Source: Filobasidium wieringae (taxonomy: Eukaryota > Basidiomycota > Tremellomycetes > Filobasidiales > Filobasidiaceae). Taken from it: a stretch of 64,000 bases of DNA. The notes under the pieces were generated by a model, which saw only the letters and a program-made list of their open reading frames with translations, was not told the DNA's origin and searched no databases. Made by a program: the position numbers and the translations under genes. Position 1 is the stretch's first letter; the number at the start of each line of letters is the position of its first letter. This document shows positions 34,929-46,522 of the stretch, piece by piece. Location of the stretch: the NCBI GenBank assembly GCA_001600055.1, contig BCIV01000011.1, forward strand, positions 791,992 through 855,991, in the 5' to 3' direction.

Positions 34929-36508
34929 TGTAGCGACTTGTAAAGCGTTCACGATGACATGAAGGGGACAAAAATGCGAGTTGATTGTGGTCTATGTGAT
35001 AGATGGAATTGTAAATGTTTTGACCTAGTTTGTTATTGAGAAACGAATTGTTGAAGGATGTAGTGATGTAGCGAAAATAGAGTTTTTGATGTTTTGTAAG
35101 TGTATTTCTTGGTGTAAAAGAGCGTGGTTTTGACTGATTGATTGCGCGTCTGCGAGTGAGTCGGCCTGAGCCTATGTTGAGTATGAGAAGTAGCTAATGT
35201 AGTGGCAATATTAAGGAGAAGAGTAAGGGAAGGACGATGTCGAGGATTCCAAAGTCATCAACACAATCGAGACAACATCGGTCAACGTCCCCACTCGCTT
35301 GCGCTTACTGCCTTCGTGCGCTTTCATTAGTCACATAAGGACGATGAGACATTCACATCTCTAGCGCGCGTCTATGATGGGCGCTATGGGCAACCATTTA
35401 ATTTACATGTATCGTCTGTTATCGACGCAGATGTTTTTATGGACAGCGATTGTTATATGCGCCTGCATCTATTGCGTCCACATCCTTTCCGATACAAGAT
35501 ACCATCGACTAGCGAGCGGATTTGTGGTCGTGCCAAAACGATTGCGTAAGCGATCCCCTATGGAGTGCAAATGTATATCCACCGAACCGCGGGTTGAGCA
35601 AGTCCATAGTGATCTGATCGTATATGCATTCATGAGGAAGGTAAAGAAGATGTTGCATTTTGATCGGCAGGTTCCACCATGTTCAGTCCGTAATCGCGCA
35701 TCCACGAGTCGAGTCTCACCGTTCCTTCTTCTTTTCGTAATTCACCCCCATTATTGATGGCTGAGCAGTACAACATCCGAGACGCAATTGGATTGCGTAC
35801 TTAAGACGCTCTAGAATATATGATTATCCAGCTAGAGCGAAAGTATTGATTGATTTCGCTTGCCTAAGTAGATTACCCTGAGATGCGAGCCATCAATATA
35901 GATATCTAGCCCGTAATTGGATCTGGTTGAAGCGTGTCGCAGAAGTTTTTGGAAATAGTTCAGTCTATTCCAAGCTAAAGCCTTGAAGAGCGTTAAATAC
36001 ATACCTTATAATCAACATATCGAGGAGCTAATTCCTGTTAAACTGTGAGATGGTGAACTAGGCAACATCGCGATTCTTATCCTGGTAATGAAAAGCTAGA
36101 TATCCGTGTCGCGCCTATCCATCGGGATTCGATTGTAACCTATCTCACACATTTACATTGAAAGTACAAAAGTTGCCAGGTCTAGAACACCAAATTGAAG
36201 GCCCGAACCAGGATAGGAGGAGCATTGACGCGATTGCGAAAACGAGAGAAATTTGACGATCGTCAGAGCTCAACCCACCCCCACAGGTATAATCTAATCC
36301 GATAATCAGGTGCTGTATCTGTTGTACAAACTTCATGATAGGCAACTGGAAGCTTCTCGTCAGGCTAAGAGACCGGCAGCCAACACAGATCTTTGTAAGG
36401 ATTGTGTAAACATAAGAATGGCAGACAAATTCATCCCAACGATATACAACAATATTAGCGTCATGTGAGCATTTTGTGAGATGAGTGACTAGGAAAAAAC
36501 TGACAATC
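34929..36508. other. Gene-poor region
   Basis: About 1.6 kb without a supported gene. The only sizeable frame is + 35374-35757 (127 codons, one possible membrane segment). It has no family match, no splice partners and no promoter, so I leave it out. The stretch seems more AT-rich than its flanks. Confidence 0.4.
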
Positions 36509-38857
36509 TCAATGAATCGTGTATTCTTGTATGTTACGTAGACGTGTCTCGATATCTCTCATCGCTTTAGGTTGGAATTCGTTGTATCTGTCGATTGCGG
36601 TGGCGAAGGCCGTCATCACAGATGTGGCCCAGCTAGGCATGTCAATCGATTTGTCCGAGACTGAGCCCTCTTCTATGACGTTCCAAAAGTTCGCGCAATC
36701 CTGTAAGGCTACGAACAGCCAAAACCTTCTGAGGTATTGTGATTCATCTCTGGCTGTCATCAGGACACATCGGGCTTGCAGTCGCAAGAGATAGGGAGTG
36801 ATGGCCAAATCAACGATATGCTGGTTGTTGGGAGATTGGCGAAGGATATCGGTTAAATATAAGGTTCGGGCCAGTGCTTGCAGGCATTCATAGTACTTTT
36901 GTTCGTGTTCATAGCCTAATAACCGAGCCCTCATCCGGCCAGTTGATTTGTCGATAGAAAAATTCCGTAGGTCATAAGCGTAAAATGAACCGACCAACGA
37001 ACACGATTGTCCTGCTGCAAGTCTGTACCGCACATCCCACGTAAGAAGGTCCATCTTGATCATCGCGAAAACCAGATTTTCCATTTCGAAGTTTGGACAC
37101 ACTAATTGGCCGCTATGTATTCTATCTGAGATGCGCTTTTGTCGCAGGGATAGATCGTCGATATTCAGATAACATGTCGGATCGGCATAATCCGTATCAG
37201 CCTCGGATCTCAGCGCTCGATTCAAGCTCCACTCTATACCCAACTTGGGCGCATGCTCTTCAGCCAAAAGTAGGGCGATACCCGTCCAGATTTTGTGCCC
37301 TTTACTGTAGCTGCTATCGATCCAGTTGCTCGTGATTGAAGGTAAGTCTGTCTTCCCGATCAAAGACGGGGCTTCGTACGCCTCCTCAGCCCCAATCGTA
37401 TCTTCTTCTCCAGTTCTAGCTGAACTCGCGCCTTGTAAAGCGTAGCTAGGCATCTAAGGCACAGACATTCAGTCGGGTATTCCTATGGCAAGCTACACAT
37501 CACTAACTGCAGGTTGTGCGTTCGGATCTGGACCCAGATCCATCTCGGTGAAATATGGTTGGGCGTAGTTTGCGAGTGCAGAAGATTGCGCTCCATCCGA
37601 GGCGCGTGACTTCATGTACACTGAATTATTCTGTCATATCGAATAGTAAGTGTGGCGCGCTTCTGATCGTCTGTAAAACCAACCAAGTTTCCCCCGGAAA
37701 TATTAAAATACGACGAAGCGTGTTTCGTGTCCCCATATTCCCAGGTACATACGCTTTCAATAACATGGCTTCGTGTCAGCCTGAGCCAGCTCGATTTAAG
37801 GGTGAATACTGACTACGTCCAAGCGCCAGCGGGAGCTCTGGTGTTCATGTTGAATATTTGAAATATGGGGTCGTCCTTCCTCTTTTTGTCCTGAAGGTCA
37901 ATGGTAATTTCACAAAAGCCGTCCCGTCCCTGTTTATCAAACGAGTTATCAATGGCCCCCACGGAGGTCCCGAAGACGTTGGAGGCCTACTGGGTCGGAG
38001 ATCTTGATGGGTCCCAGGGTCGAATTCAAGGCAAACCAGCTCTCTTTTGGTATGGTTTGCACCGAATTATCGGGCGACAGTACCCAAAGGGTAATAATTC
38101 CCTATTTAAATTTGTAACATGAATTAGTTCAACTGGCCTGCCACTTTTGGGATGTAGGTTGTGCTGACAAGACTTCTATCGGTAAGCACTGTATGTATAA
38201 TGCAGAGGTCATCGATATTGAGGATGTTCCAGGTCATCCTTCGTTATAAGAACTCACCTGGAGGCTGCATGTACAATGTGATGCGGTTGTGACGAAATTT
38301 TGTCTGACCAATACGAAGGATGGCCGCTGCAGTGGTTGGATACAGGTTCTCGAGGACCGGCAAAGAAGATGAACCTTGTCCGGCGCGCGGTGCATCCGGA
38401 TGTGTCGGTTGTATTTTTACAAACGATCTCTTTACTGCCCAGTCGAGATTTATAGGCAGCGGATTCAACTGCTGACACGAGATCCTGCGCCGTTTCCTTG
38501 GGTGGAAGGATAGACTAGACTCTGAGAGAGAGGTGACTGATTCTCTTCCGGCAGACTCGTCCCTGGAAGTGGACGGAGGACCTGCGAGAGAGCTTGAACA
38601 GTCCGCTCGAGTCAATGATCGCCCTCTGAGGGGAAGAGGCGGCTGCCTGAGAGTGGAGTTGGAGACAAGGCCATCTTGCTCCATTTGTGGGGTAGGGAGT
38701 CCCTGCTGTAAGCCAGACGAAGTATCAGTTTGACAAGCTCAATGCTGATGTTATGTTCATTTACCTCTTCCGAGTGAGACCTTCGAAGGTAGTTCAGCAG
38801 TGCCGACGTATCGCATGAAGTAAGATTGGAAGCATGACCTGAAGCAAGCTGTTTCAT
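36509..38857 (-). CDS. Uncharacterised multi-exon protein (possibly transcription-factor-like C-terminal half)
   Basis: I do not recognise this gene. It is reconstructed from at least seven exons with in-phase consensus introns. ATG at 38857 (MKQLASGHAS...RRSHSEE) splices to a Ser/Arg-rich segment with a basic RKRRRIS. Exons reading NRITLYMQPP, VLTDRSLVSTTYIPK, GIITLWVLSPDNSVQ, GRDGFCEITIDLQDKK and FNMNTRAPAGAWT look like a beta-rich fold. The long helical C-terminal exon (36509-37453) is distantly like the helical region of fungal regulators. Near 37626-37640 two outcomes compete. One acceptor gives a TAA. Another, 27 bases later, continues in frame into MKSRASDG. So these may be one gene, or two genes only 10 bp apart. 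More 5' exons may lie in 38866-39196. No Zn2Cys6 cluster was found. Confidence 0.45.
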
Positions 38858-39781
38858 AACGTCAATTATGCTAAAGGTAAGGAGACGGTAGAAGATTGTT
38901 CGGTATGGAGAATTACAGATTGCGATGACCAGCCCGTTGTAATGTCACTCTCGATTGAAGGATTTTCGTATCGAGAGGGGTGATTATTTGCTGCCATGAA
39001 ATTAAGAAAATCCAGTTTCGCCTGAATGGATGCCCTGATGGAGATCATAGATCCCTGATGATATCGATTTTGTTAGGTGAACAATCAACATTCCAATGCT
39101 TTCTGCAAACGGGGATGTACTTGCCCGACTATCGGTGTCCGCAGACACAGCTCCGGAGGAACCGTCTAAAGCTTCTGACCAGGAAGATCCGATCATTAAA
39201 TTTGGATCATATAGAAGATCGTGATTGAGTCTCTGGTAGCATCATAGGGCGAATCGTCAGCTTATCATAGCTCAACCTTCAGAATGGGTCTCAGTCCTTA
39301 CATAGGATCCATTCAGCTCATCACCCACTGAACTGGATCTGGATTGTTGAGTGTCCATTGGAGATCAGGTGCAACCCATCAGTCTATGACACATGCATGA
39401 GAGAGGGGTCTCAGCTGCAAGCCGGGTATCATCGACTAGTCACTGGTCTTATATCGAGATCGTTAGGTTACATCTCCGGAAGCTATGTCACCATGTTTGC
39501 TTCCGCTCTCACATTAATCCGAAGCGGAATAGATAATCCCGCGCCGACCGAATTAAACACGATCAAGGCAGCTTATCGCTTTCTTCAATCTATCTAGACC
39601 AGCTCAATAGGATTGATTGAGTAGTGATGAGCACGCGTTTCTGTGGGTCCTTCTTCTCCCACAGTGTATACATAAGCCGTAAAAATTTGAAGTTTGTAGA
39701 GGATGCTGCATTCGCTGTCACACAGAGCTCAACTATCTATCGTCTCACTCGTCATTTTGAACCTTCCACGTTTCAGAATCA
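38858..39781. other. Region with unresolved short frames
   Basis: The minus frames at 38866-39048 and 39002-39196 could be 5' exons of the orphan gene ending at 36509, but I could not find a phase-consistent join. A CCTAAC branch-point-like site and ATCATCAG acceptor occur near 39065-39090. The rest shows nothing recognisable. Confidence 0.35.
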
Positions 39782-40218
39782 ATGACTGTGAGTATCGGAG
39801 TATCGGATCAAGAGTATCTTCGGCCGGTTGAGAACGCAAATCTCTGACTTTAAGACCACAATCATCAGGTCTCCAGCCGTTTCAAGCTTCAAGTAGGAAA
39901 TTGGTTTCAGATTGGCGTCAAGTGCATCTGGTACCGCAACACCGCGGTGCGAAGTCTGGCCTCGATGGGCGTATTCACGTGAGCGACTACATCAGTCTAT
40001 CGAGCTGAGGCATTTCCTGACGATGATTTCGAACCAGATTGAGCGGACGTGGTATACACTCCTCTATCAGCATTCTCCTCCTAACCGATCCTATCGCCCT
40101 GCGTCAACTCGTTGGGAATGCCCGCCCTCACATCACCGCCAGTTCCGATTCCGCTTCTGCCTTTCTGATCGAAGCAACGATCAAGTACAAGAATCCATTC
40201 AGCCCCTTTTGGGGTTGA
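39782..40218 (+). CDS. Possible small uncharacterised protein, 98 aa, with a 6-nt first exon
   Basis: Three pieces join cleanly: ATGACT (39782-39787) before GTGAGT, 39869-39978 (VSSRFKLQVGNWFQIGV...), and 40038-40218 (TLSGRGIHSSISILL... to NPFSPFWG then TGA). Donors and acceptors are consensus and the total is 297 nt, in phase. The product is basic, weakly amphipathic and lacks a membrane segment. I do not recognise it. A chance chain of this size is possible, so this is tentative. Confidence 0.35.
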
Positions 40219-40434
40219 GGGCGGAAGGACGCAGGCAGTGCGGGGCGGCGTAGCCGTTCGAGCCGGTCAGGTTGAGAAGGAAACCGAACCTCCCTCTTGT
40301 GATTTGGCCACCGTCATTCACTTCTCAAGAATGTAGCAAATCCGATATGATTCCATATGTAACACTAAAGCCGGGAATGAGCAGCTTGTCGTTTTACATC
40401 CATCTTCACCTGCACAAGACCTGACGTCTTTTCC

Positions 40435-42257
40435 TCAAGCCCTCTCATCCCGCCTCTGACCCTCATCGTCCAAAAGGTGTACGTTGACATCATCCTCCTC
40501 ATCGCTAACTCCAGCCGTGATATTCGTGTGATCCCTCAAAGCCTGATCAAAGATCGCCTTGTCCAAAGGACGTTCAGTTCGACACAACCACATGCCCCAT
40601 TCCTCGATGGGTCGAAGGTATAGGAGGTAGGCGTTGAGCTTGTAGGCGGCGACGGTCACGAAGAATCCACCGACGGCGTCGAGGAGGTAGTGGTTGGCGG
40701 TGGCCTGAAAGGAGCGTGTTGAAACCTCAGCTTTCTACGTCGTTGTTCCCCGCAAGGTAGATTTAGAACTTACCATGATAACGGTCAAGATCAAGAATGG
40801 GTAGAACAGAGCAACAGCTCGAACGGGCTTGTGAGGCGCGTACAAGAACAAGGAAAGACCGCTGTGAACGAGAGTAGAAACCATCAGTCTGAAGGTCATA
40901 CGCATTGCATTGCAAGTATGTTAAACTTACATGACCCAAGAATCTATTTGTCAGAAACGATTCGAATAAAGGAGCAAGTCCGGTCAGTCGAGGTTCGGGC
41001 GTAAATTCTGTCCGGTGAGAAGCGCAGCTTACATCCGAAATGAAGCCTAGCGACGGAAAGATAAAGAATTAGTGCATGTACTTCCGACGTTCGCCAAATG
41101 GGCGAGACTCACGAAGGGAAAGCAGCCAACTGATTCTGGAACTTGTTCGTGGTCCAAACTAACCAGTCATACGATCGTCAGCCCGCAAGTCCCTTAGCTT
41201 TTCATTACGTTCGACTTTCACTCACTACTAGCAGCCTTGCCGGTATGAAGCGTGTCAACGTACCCATACTCCTCAAAGGGCAACAACCTAGGAGGCATAC
41301 AAGGCCAAGCGGTGAAGATGATGAAAGCGAGCCAGTTACAGAAGACGAGCGTCCGACGGACTCGCTGGAAAGTCGCTGGAGGGAAAGCGTAGAACCCGTA
41401 CCCGATGAAAGAGATCGTCGCGGGGATATGAACCATTGCGTAGGTCCTAATGCCGCGGGTGATTATAGGTTAGTGCGGGACGCGAATCGGGTAGACGCCA
41501 CGGAAGGCTCACTTGTTGAAGAACCAAAGCAACCAAGCTCGGTTCAAGATCAAACTCTGTAGACCTAGTTCGATATCCAACCCTAAAGCTTTCTCCAAGT
41601 TCAAAAGTCCAATAGCGTGGTCCTGCGAGATCTCCCTGGTATGTTTACCCATGGTCAATGCCTGACAAGCTCGGGCGATTTGATACACCCAGTAACTATG
41701 ATTTGAGACTTAACATGAGTGTCGTTGTTTTGAACGCCAGTCAAGGAGAGTAAAGAGCTTACGTGAGGAGCCAGTACCAGACTTCCATTAGGAAAGGGAA
41801 GTAGGCCAAGAATCGGGAAGTGATCGTTCTTCTAAACCTCTCCGTCTCAGGAATCTTCATCTGTCGCGTTGCAAAGAGGATCCCATTGAATCAGCTCGGA
41901 TAACGAACCAAGTTCTTGGTCACAAAGATAGAGGCTTACCTGTTTCCCGAAAAAGGTAGGGAGCGAAGAAGGTCGATGGTTGATCAACAATTTAGAAGCG
42001 TGGACGACTTGTTGAGTCGTCCCTGATCGGTAATTGACCAGACATCCTGCCGTCAACAAAGAGGCGACCACTGGTAGGTTGGTATACGGAGTCACACAAT
42101 ATGCATCGTTGTTTGATTGACAGACGGTAAAGGAAAGGAAGGTTGTCGACCAGGTGAAATCAGGTCGCAGTTACGCAGTCACACGACCATTCTCTCGAAA
42201 CTTACGAAGAGGTTCAAGGATGAAACTAAGGGCAGGGATCTCGTCTGCTTTCGACAT
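40435..42257 (-). CDS. PAP2-superfamily membrane enzyme (Aur1/Ipt1-like, PF14378 type)
   Basis: A multi-pass membrane enzyme of the PAP2_3 family, which includes inositol-phosphorylceramide synthases and related lipid phosphotransferases. Exon 1 starts MSKADEIPALSF at 42257 and, after a 140-nt intron, joins LVASLLTAGCLVNYRSG. Downstream are GIGLLNLEKALGLDI-like helices, IIFTAWPCMPPRLLP, and GYVDTLHTGKAAS, which joins VWTTNKFQNQLAAFPSLHFG with the first active-site His. Then comes the distal motif ATANHYFLDAVGGF, containing the second His and the Asp. The C-terminus is acidic and cytosolic (SDEEDDVNVHLLDDEG). About eight exons. True Aur1 has THHYxVD at the distal site, so this is a relative rather than Aur1 itself. 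Confidence 0.75.
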
Positions 42258-43005
42258 CTTGCTAGTATGCTTGATGAGTAGTCGAGTGCGGGGAAAGGAT
42301 GTCGAATGCTATAGATACGAAGTGAGGTGGTTTGTTTATCAGACTGAATCGCAAGCGAATGGTCGGTTGCCGAGTGAAGAGGAGGAGATTTCCGCAGCTG
42401 ACGTAAGGTGAAGGTGAGGTCGATCAGAGGAGCCTGATGGTCTGTGATTATAAGGAGAGTACAGTAGTAGTATTATGAGCAGTGGCAGTACAGTAGCAAG
42501 CAGCAGCAGTAGTGGTGGTAAATGTCCGTACCCGTGTCCTTTGCAAAAGCCAAGGTCGAGTCCGTTGACACTGACATGCTGACAATTTGGATATTATTCT
42601 CCTCCGCCGTCCAAGCCGAGCGAGAGCATACGTACGCGGCTTCGGACGGTTCCGGCGGAAGGTTTACAATACCCGTGATCGAGGTCATGCGTATCTCCTG
42701 TCACCTCACAATTCTTGATAACACTGGAATGAGATCTCAGGGTCTCAGAGTAACGCACGCGGGGTCGTATTTGTATCTCTGTGTGATTGCGGAAAAAAGC
42801 TATAGGAAAGCTACATGACTGGACACGAGATTCGCTCTCGGTCTGAATTCGGACGATACACAATCTAACAAGCGTTTTCTATTCGCTTCTTCATTCTCTC
42901 TCTGTTTGCAGTCCCAAATTCTATTACCAAGAGCCTGCTCCTCCGTCGTATTTCCGTACGGCGAATCCAGGCTGTCAGTGAATTCGAGGTATAGTGGTCG
43001 GTTGC
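42258..43005. other. Intergenic region with AGC/AGT microsatellite
   Basis: This is 748 bp holding the PAP2 gene promoter and the 3' side of the repeat protein. A CAGTAGTAGTATT...AGCAGCAGCAGTAGTGGTGG low-complexity tract lies around 42462-42520. The 98-codon + frame at 42522-42818 has no support. Confidence 0.45.
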
Positions 43006-43904
43006 TTAAAGCAAGACGGCTCCGGCTCCCATAGCGAGGGCGACGAGGGAAAGGGCAGCTCCGACAGCTCCGTACCCATTGGGCATGAGAGAAACTCCAG
43101 CACCACTGTTATCCCCCATCATCAAGTGATTCATCAGCGTCAATACTGAATCCGTGTAGATGGAAATCGGAAACGACTACTCACGTGCCAGGGGCAAGAG
43201 AACTGGCGGACGAGACAACCCCACCGGCACCGGAAGTGACATCGGAAACGACAGATCCTCCTCCCGAAGTGATGGTAGAAGCTACACCTCCAGCACCGGA
43301 GGTGATGGTTGAGGCTACACCTCCTGCACCCGAGGTGATGGTCGAAACTACACCTCCTGCACCCGAGGTAACGCTGGAGACTACACCTCCTGCTCCCGAC
43401 TGAACATAGGACGCGGATGATATATATTTGATGAGTTCGATGGCAGGGATGACACTTTAAGGAAAGAGAGAGGACTTACGGTGATATCGCTAGCGACGGA
43501 TCCTCCACCGGAAGTGATGGTGGAGATGACTCCTCCAGCTCCGGAAGTGATGGTAGAGATAACACCACCTGCACCGCCTAATAAGAGCAAGAGAAGATGA
43601 GATGATCGATTAGTAATCAGATTGATTGATCGGAAATGAGCTGAGAAACGACTTACTGGTAACATCACTGAAGATAGACTCAGCACCGCTCTACGTTTCC
43701 CGATCGACAAGCCAGGGCGTAAATCCCGATCAGCGTTCAAGATCTTTCCTGTCAAACCGCCTGATCACTCACGGTGAGCCCCTGAACGAGACTGCTGATC
43801 AATTGCCTCTCCTCGACTTGGTTGTTACGCTCAACGACCTGGGCTCCGGTCAAGGTGAGAGCGGAGATGAAGGCGATGGGGAGGATGGATTTGATGGCGA
43901 CCAT
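43006..43904 (-). CDS. Secreted tandem-repeat protein (TSGAGGV repeats), wall- or GPI-type
   Basis: A small predicted surface protein, five or more exons, with start MVAIKSILPIAFISALTL at 43904 giving a signal peptide cut near TGA-QV. A KR-type site (NQVEERQL) follows. Most of the mature protein is tandem copies of a 13-residue unit, TSGAGGV(I/V/A)STI, with interspersed TSGGGSV(A/V)SD(I/V). At least eight copies are present and they continue across two introns. The C-terminus is a short hydrophobic segment (GAALSLVALAMGAGAVLL) after SGAGVSLMPNG, consistent with a GPI signal. Coding repeats are also near-identical at DNA level. No catalytic domain. A structural or adhesive wall role is inference. 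Confidence 0.75.
43185..43580 (-). repeat. 39-bp coding tandem repeats
   Basis: The + strand shows repeated units of the form CACCTCC(T/A)GCACC(C/G)GAGGTGATGGT, 39 bp apart, encoding TSGAGGV...STI on the minus strand. The units sit in two adjacent exons (about 43187-43400 and 43482-43577) separated by one intron. Confidence 0.75.
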
Positions 43905-44692
43905 TTTTAGTGTGTTGAGTATATGTGTGTGTATGTAAGGGTCGGTTTGATTGTGGGTTTCCGAACAGGTTAATCTGGTGGATTAGGATAAGATGCTTTA
44001 CAGGTAGGTGAGAAGGATTGGGATTTTTAGGATGGTGGGTGTTGATATGCCTCAAGGGGAAACGACCCAAGACGACTGCGGGGAAACAACATAGCTCCAA
44101 ATGGTCGGGTACGTCATCGATCACGTGATCCGCCATCGAGCGGAAATCTCAGCAGAGTTGTAACCGGTGGAATGGTCGGGAAGTTTCTTTGGCTCGTGAG
44201 CACGGCTCTAGAGGACTAGCTACTAGCTTGATTATAGCTCGGATGTGCTCAAATGGTAGAGCGGTGGATCGATGAACTGATTGCCCTGTTTCGTCATCCG
44301 TAGAAGGCAGGTAGGGTTGCCTAGGCGCACGTTTCAGCTGCTGATTTAGGATGTGGAATGATGAAACGTTTGCTTGCTACAAGAAAGGTCATCAGAATTT
44401 TCCTCAACAGTCAGCAGTGGCAGTCATTTAGACGGTTGTAGTGATTGAACTACCTGAAACCAGATATGTCAGATATACTGTGCCCAGAGCGAACCCTGTT
44501 TCACGGACCAACTACGATGTTTCTCACGCGCTTCCATTTGGTGAAATAACGGCCGCGACTTCCGAGATCGCGCCAGGTCACACGGAACCTCCCCACCTCC
44601 TCCTCACCCATCGATTTGTTTTCGACCTTAGGCAACACCTACTGTCGACCTCCCACCGCACCTCATAGTCTTGATCTCACAGTCTATACAAA
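43905..44692. other. Divergent intergenic region with a TCACGTGA palindrome
   Basis: This is 788 bp between the repeat protein and MDH1, divergently transcribed. It contains TCACGTGA at 44121-44128. A tRNA-like A-box stretch lies near 44244-44268 with no matching B box. No supported coding frame. Confidence 0.4.
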
Positions 44693-46264
44693 ATGTTCGC
44701 CCGATCTGCTCTCCGAACTTCTGCCCGAACTTTCTCCACCTCCGCTCGTTCCGAGCGAAAGGTCGCCGTCCTCGGTGCCGGTGGTGGAATCGGTCAACCC
44801 TTGTCTTTGTTGCTCAAGACCGACCCTTTGGTCACTGGATTGAGCCTTTACGATATCAGGGGTGCTCCTGGTGTTGCCGCTGATATCAGCCACGTTAACA
44901 CTCCCGCTGAGACCAAGGGATACGAGCAGGCTGAGTGAGTTGGGGGATCGGACGTCGGAGTCAGGTTTGGGGGTTTGAATGCTCATTTCTGGTTATTGTT
45001 GTTCTTGATAGCCTCGCCTCCGCCCTCAAGGGTGCCGAGGTCGTTGTCATCCCCGCTGGTGTCCCCAGGAAGCCCGGTATGACGTGAGTCAACGATGTTA
45101 TGCTTTCGCAAGAAATACCTCAGACGCTGAATACCGGTTGTCATTCGTTCCTACTATAGCCGTGACGACCTTTTCGTGGGTCCTCCTCTCCCTCCTCACA
45201 TTCTGTCCTACAAAATTACTTACAGTCCTCTCCGCATCCTCACAGAACACCAACGCCTCCATCGTCCGAGACTTGGCCAAGGCCACCGCTGAGCACGCCC
45301 CCTCCGCCATGGTCCTCATCATCTCCAACCCAGTCAACTCCACTGTCCCCATCTTCGCCGAGGTCTTGAAGAAGCACGGTGTCTTTGACCCCAAGAGGTT
45401 GTTCGGTGTCACTACCTTGGACGTTGTCAGGGCTTCCAGGTTCTTGAGCACCGTTCAGGGTACCGAGCCCAAGGACACCAACGTTACCGTCGTGTGAGTA
45501 AACGCAGTTTCGATGAGGTCTGGCTGGGGTATCGGTGACTGATAGGTATGAAACCATCCTGTAGTGGAGGACACTCTGGTGTTACCATCGTCCCCCTTCT
45601 CTCCCAGACTTCCGTCGCCAAGGGAGTTGCCGGTGAGGACTACAAGGCTTTGGTCAAGAGGATTCAGTTCGGTGGAGATGGTCAGTAGCTGTGTTTAGCA
45701 GGATCTCAGTTCAGTTCTGACGACGTGTGTCATGCCTTGTTCATCAGAGGTCGTCCAGGCCAAGGCCGGTGCCGGTTCCGCCACCCTCTCCATGGCTTAC
45801 GGTTAGTGCCCTTTTTCATGGATACAATGTGTACACGTTGAACTGATGAACTCACTCGCCTGCTACAGCCGGTGCCTTGTTCGCCAACTCTGTCATCCGA
45901 GGATTGAACGGAGAGAAGGGTGTGGTCACCCCTACCTTTGTCAAGAGCCCCTTGTACGAGGACCAGGGTGTCGAGTACTTCTCCAGCAACGTCGAGCTCG
46001 GAGTGAGTTTTGTGTGAACGTGTTTGAGCGGTAGGGGAGAAACTGATGGGCTTTTGTATAGACTGCCGGTGTTGAGAAGATCCACGAGGTCGGTGCGCTT
46101 TCTGCCGAGGAGGAGGAGCTCATGGCCGCTTGTCTCCCTGAGTAAGACGTTTTCCTTTTTTCGTAGTACGGTCGACCCGTTACTGATCTTTTGAATCCGT
46201 TCTTTTTCACAGCTTGAAGAAGAACATTGCCAAGGGTATCGAGTTTGTCAAGAACTCTCCTTGA
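44693..46264 (+). CDS. MDH1: Malate dehydrogenase, mitochondrial
   Basis: An NAD-dependent malate/oxaloacetate oxidoreductase of the TCA cycle, in the mitochondrial matrix. The N-terminus [18 protein letters not shown] is a typical targeting sequence. The Rossmann motif is [18 protein letters not shown]. Substrate-binding segments are [17 protein letters not shown] and [12 protein letters not shown]. The catalytic His is in [12 protein letters not shown]. It ends [15 protein letters not shown] at 46264, about 337 residues. Nine exons or more. One is a 16-nt microexon at 45160-45175 that completes MTRDDLF, required to keep the frame and the active-site loop Arg. Codon use is strongly biased to C-ending codons, in keeping with high expression. 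Confidence 0.95.
45160..45175 (+). other. MDH1: 16-nt microexon of MDH1
   Basis: Between a TATAG acceptor and a GTGGGT donor, these 16 bases encode (T)RDDLF and join GMT to NTNAS. Without it the conserved MTRDDLFNTNA loop, including the substrate-binding Arg, would be lost and the frame broken. Confidence 0.85.
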
Positions 46265-46522
46265 TCGAGTGGACGAGAGGTTGTGGATTGCTATTAAGAA
46301 TGAATGGATGAATGAATGAGGTTGTTTTTCGTTTCGTCTTCTTGTTGTTTCATTGGATGAAATGGGATTACAAAGTGATTCTCCTTTGGATGATGTGCGA
46401 GGTTTTGCAAGGCCGGTCACGTTCAGATACCTTGAAACGATTGGGTTCATTTGACTTTGTCTACAACGTCGGGACACTATTGACTATACTACCACTACCA
46501 TACTGTCCCATTGCCCCCAGCT

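Noticed and set aside
35374..35757. 127-codon + frame in the gene-poor region
   Set aside because: No family likeness, no promoter or splice partners, composition unlike neighbouring coding exons.
37901..38122. + strand frame (74 codons) opposite the orphan gene
   Set aside because: Antisense shadow. The minus strand gives a longer chain with consistent introns.
44240..44345. tRNA-like A-box stretch (GTGCTCAAATGGTAGAGCG, with a GCTC/GAGC D-stem)
   Set aside because: No B box (GGTTCRANNCC) or acceptor pairing is found within the following 100 nt, and no anticodon stem forms. At best a decayed relic.
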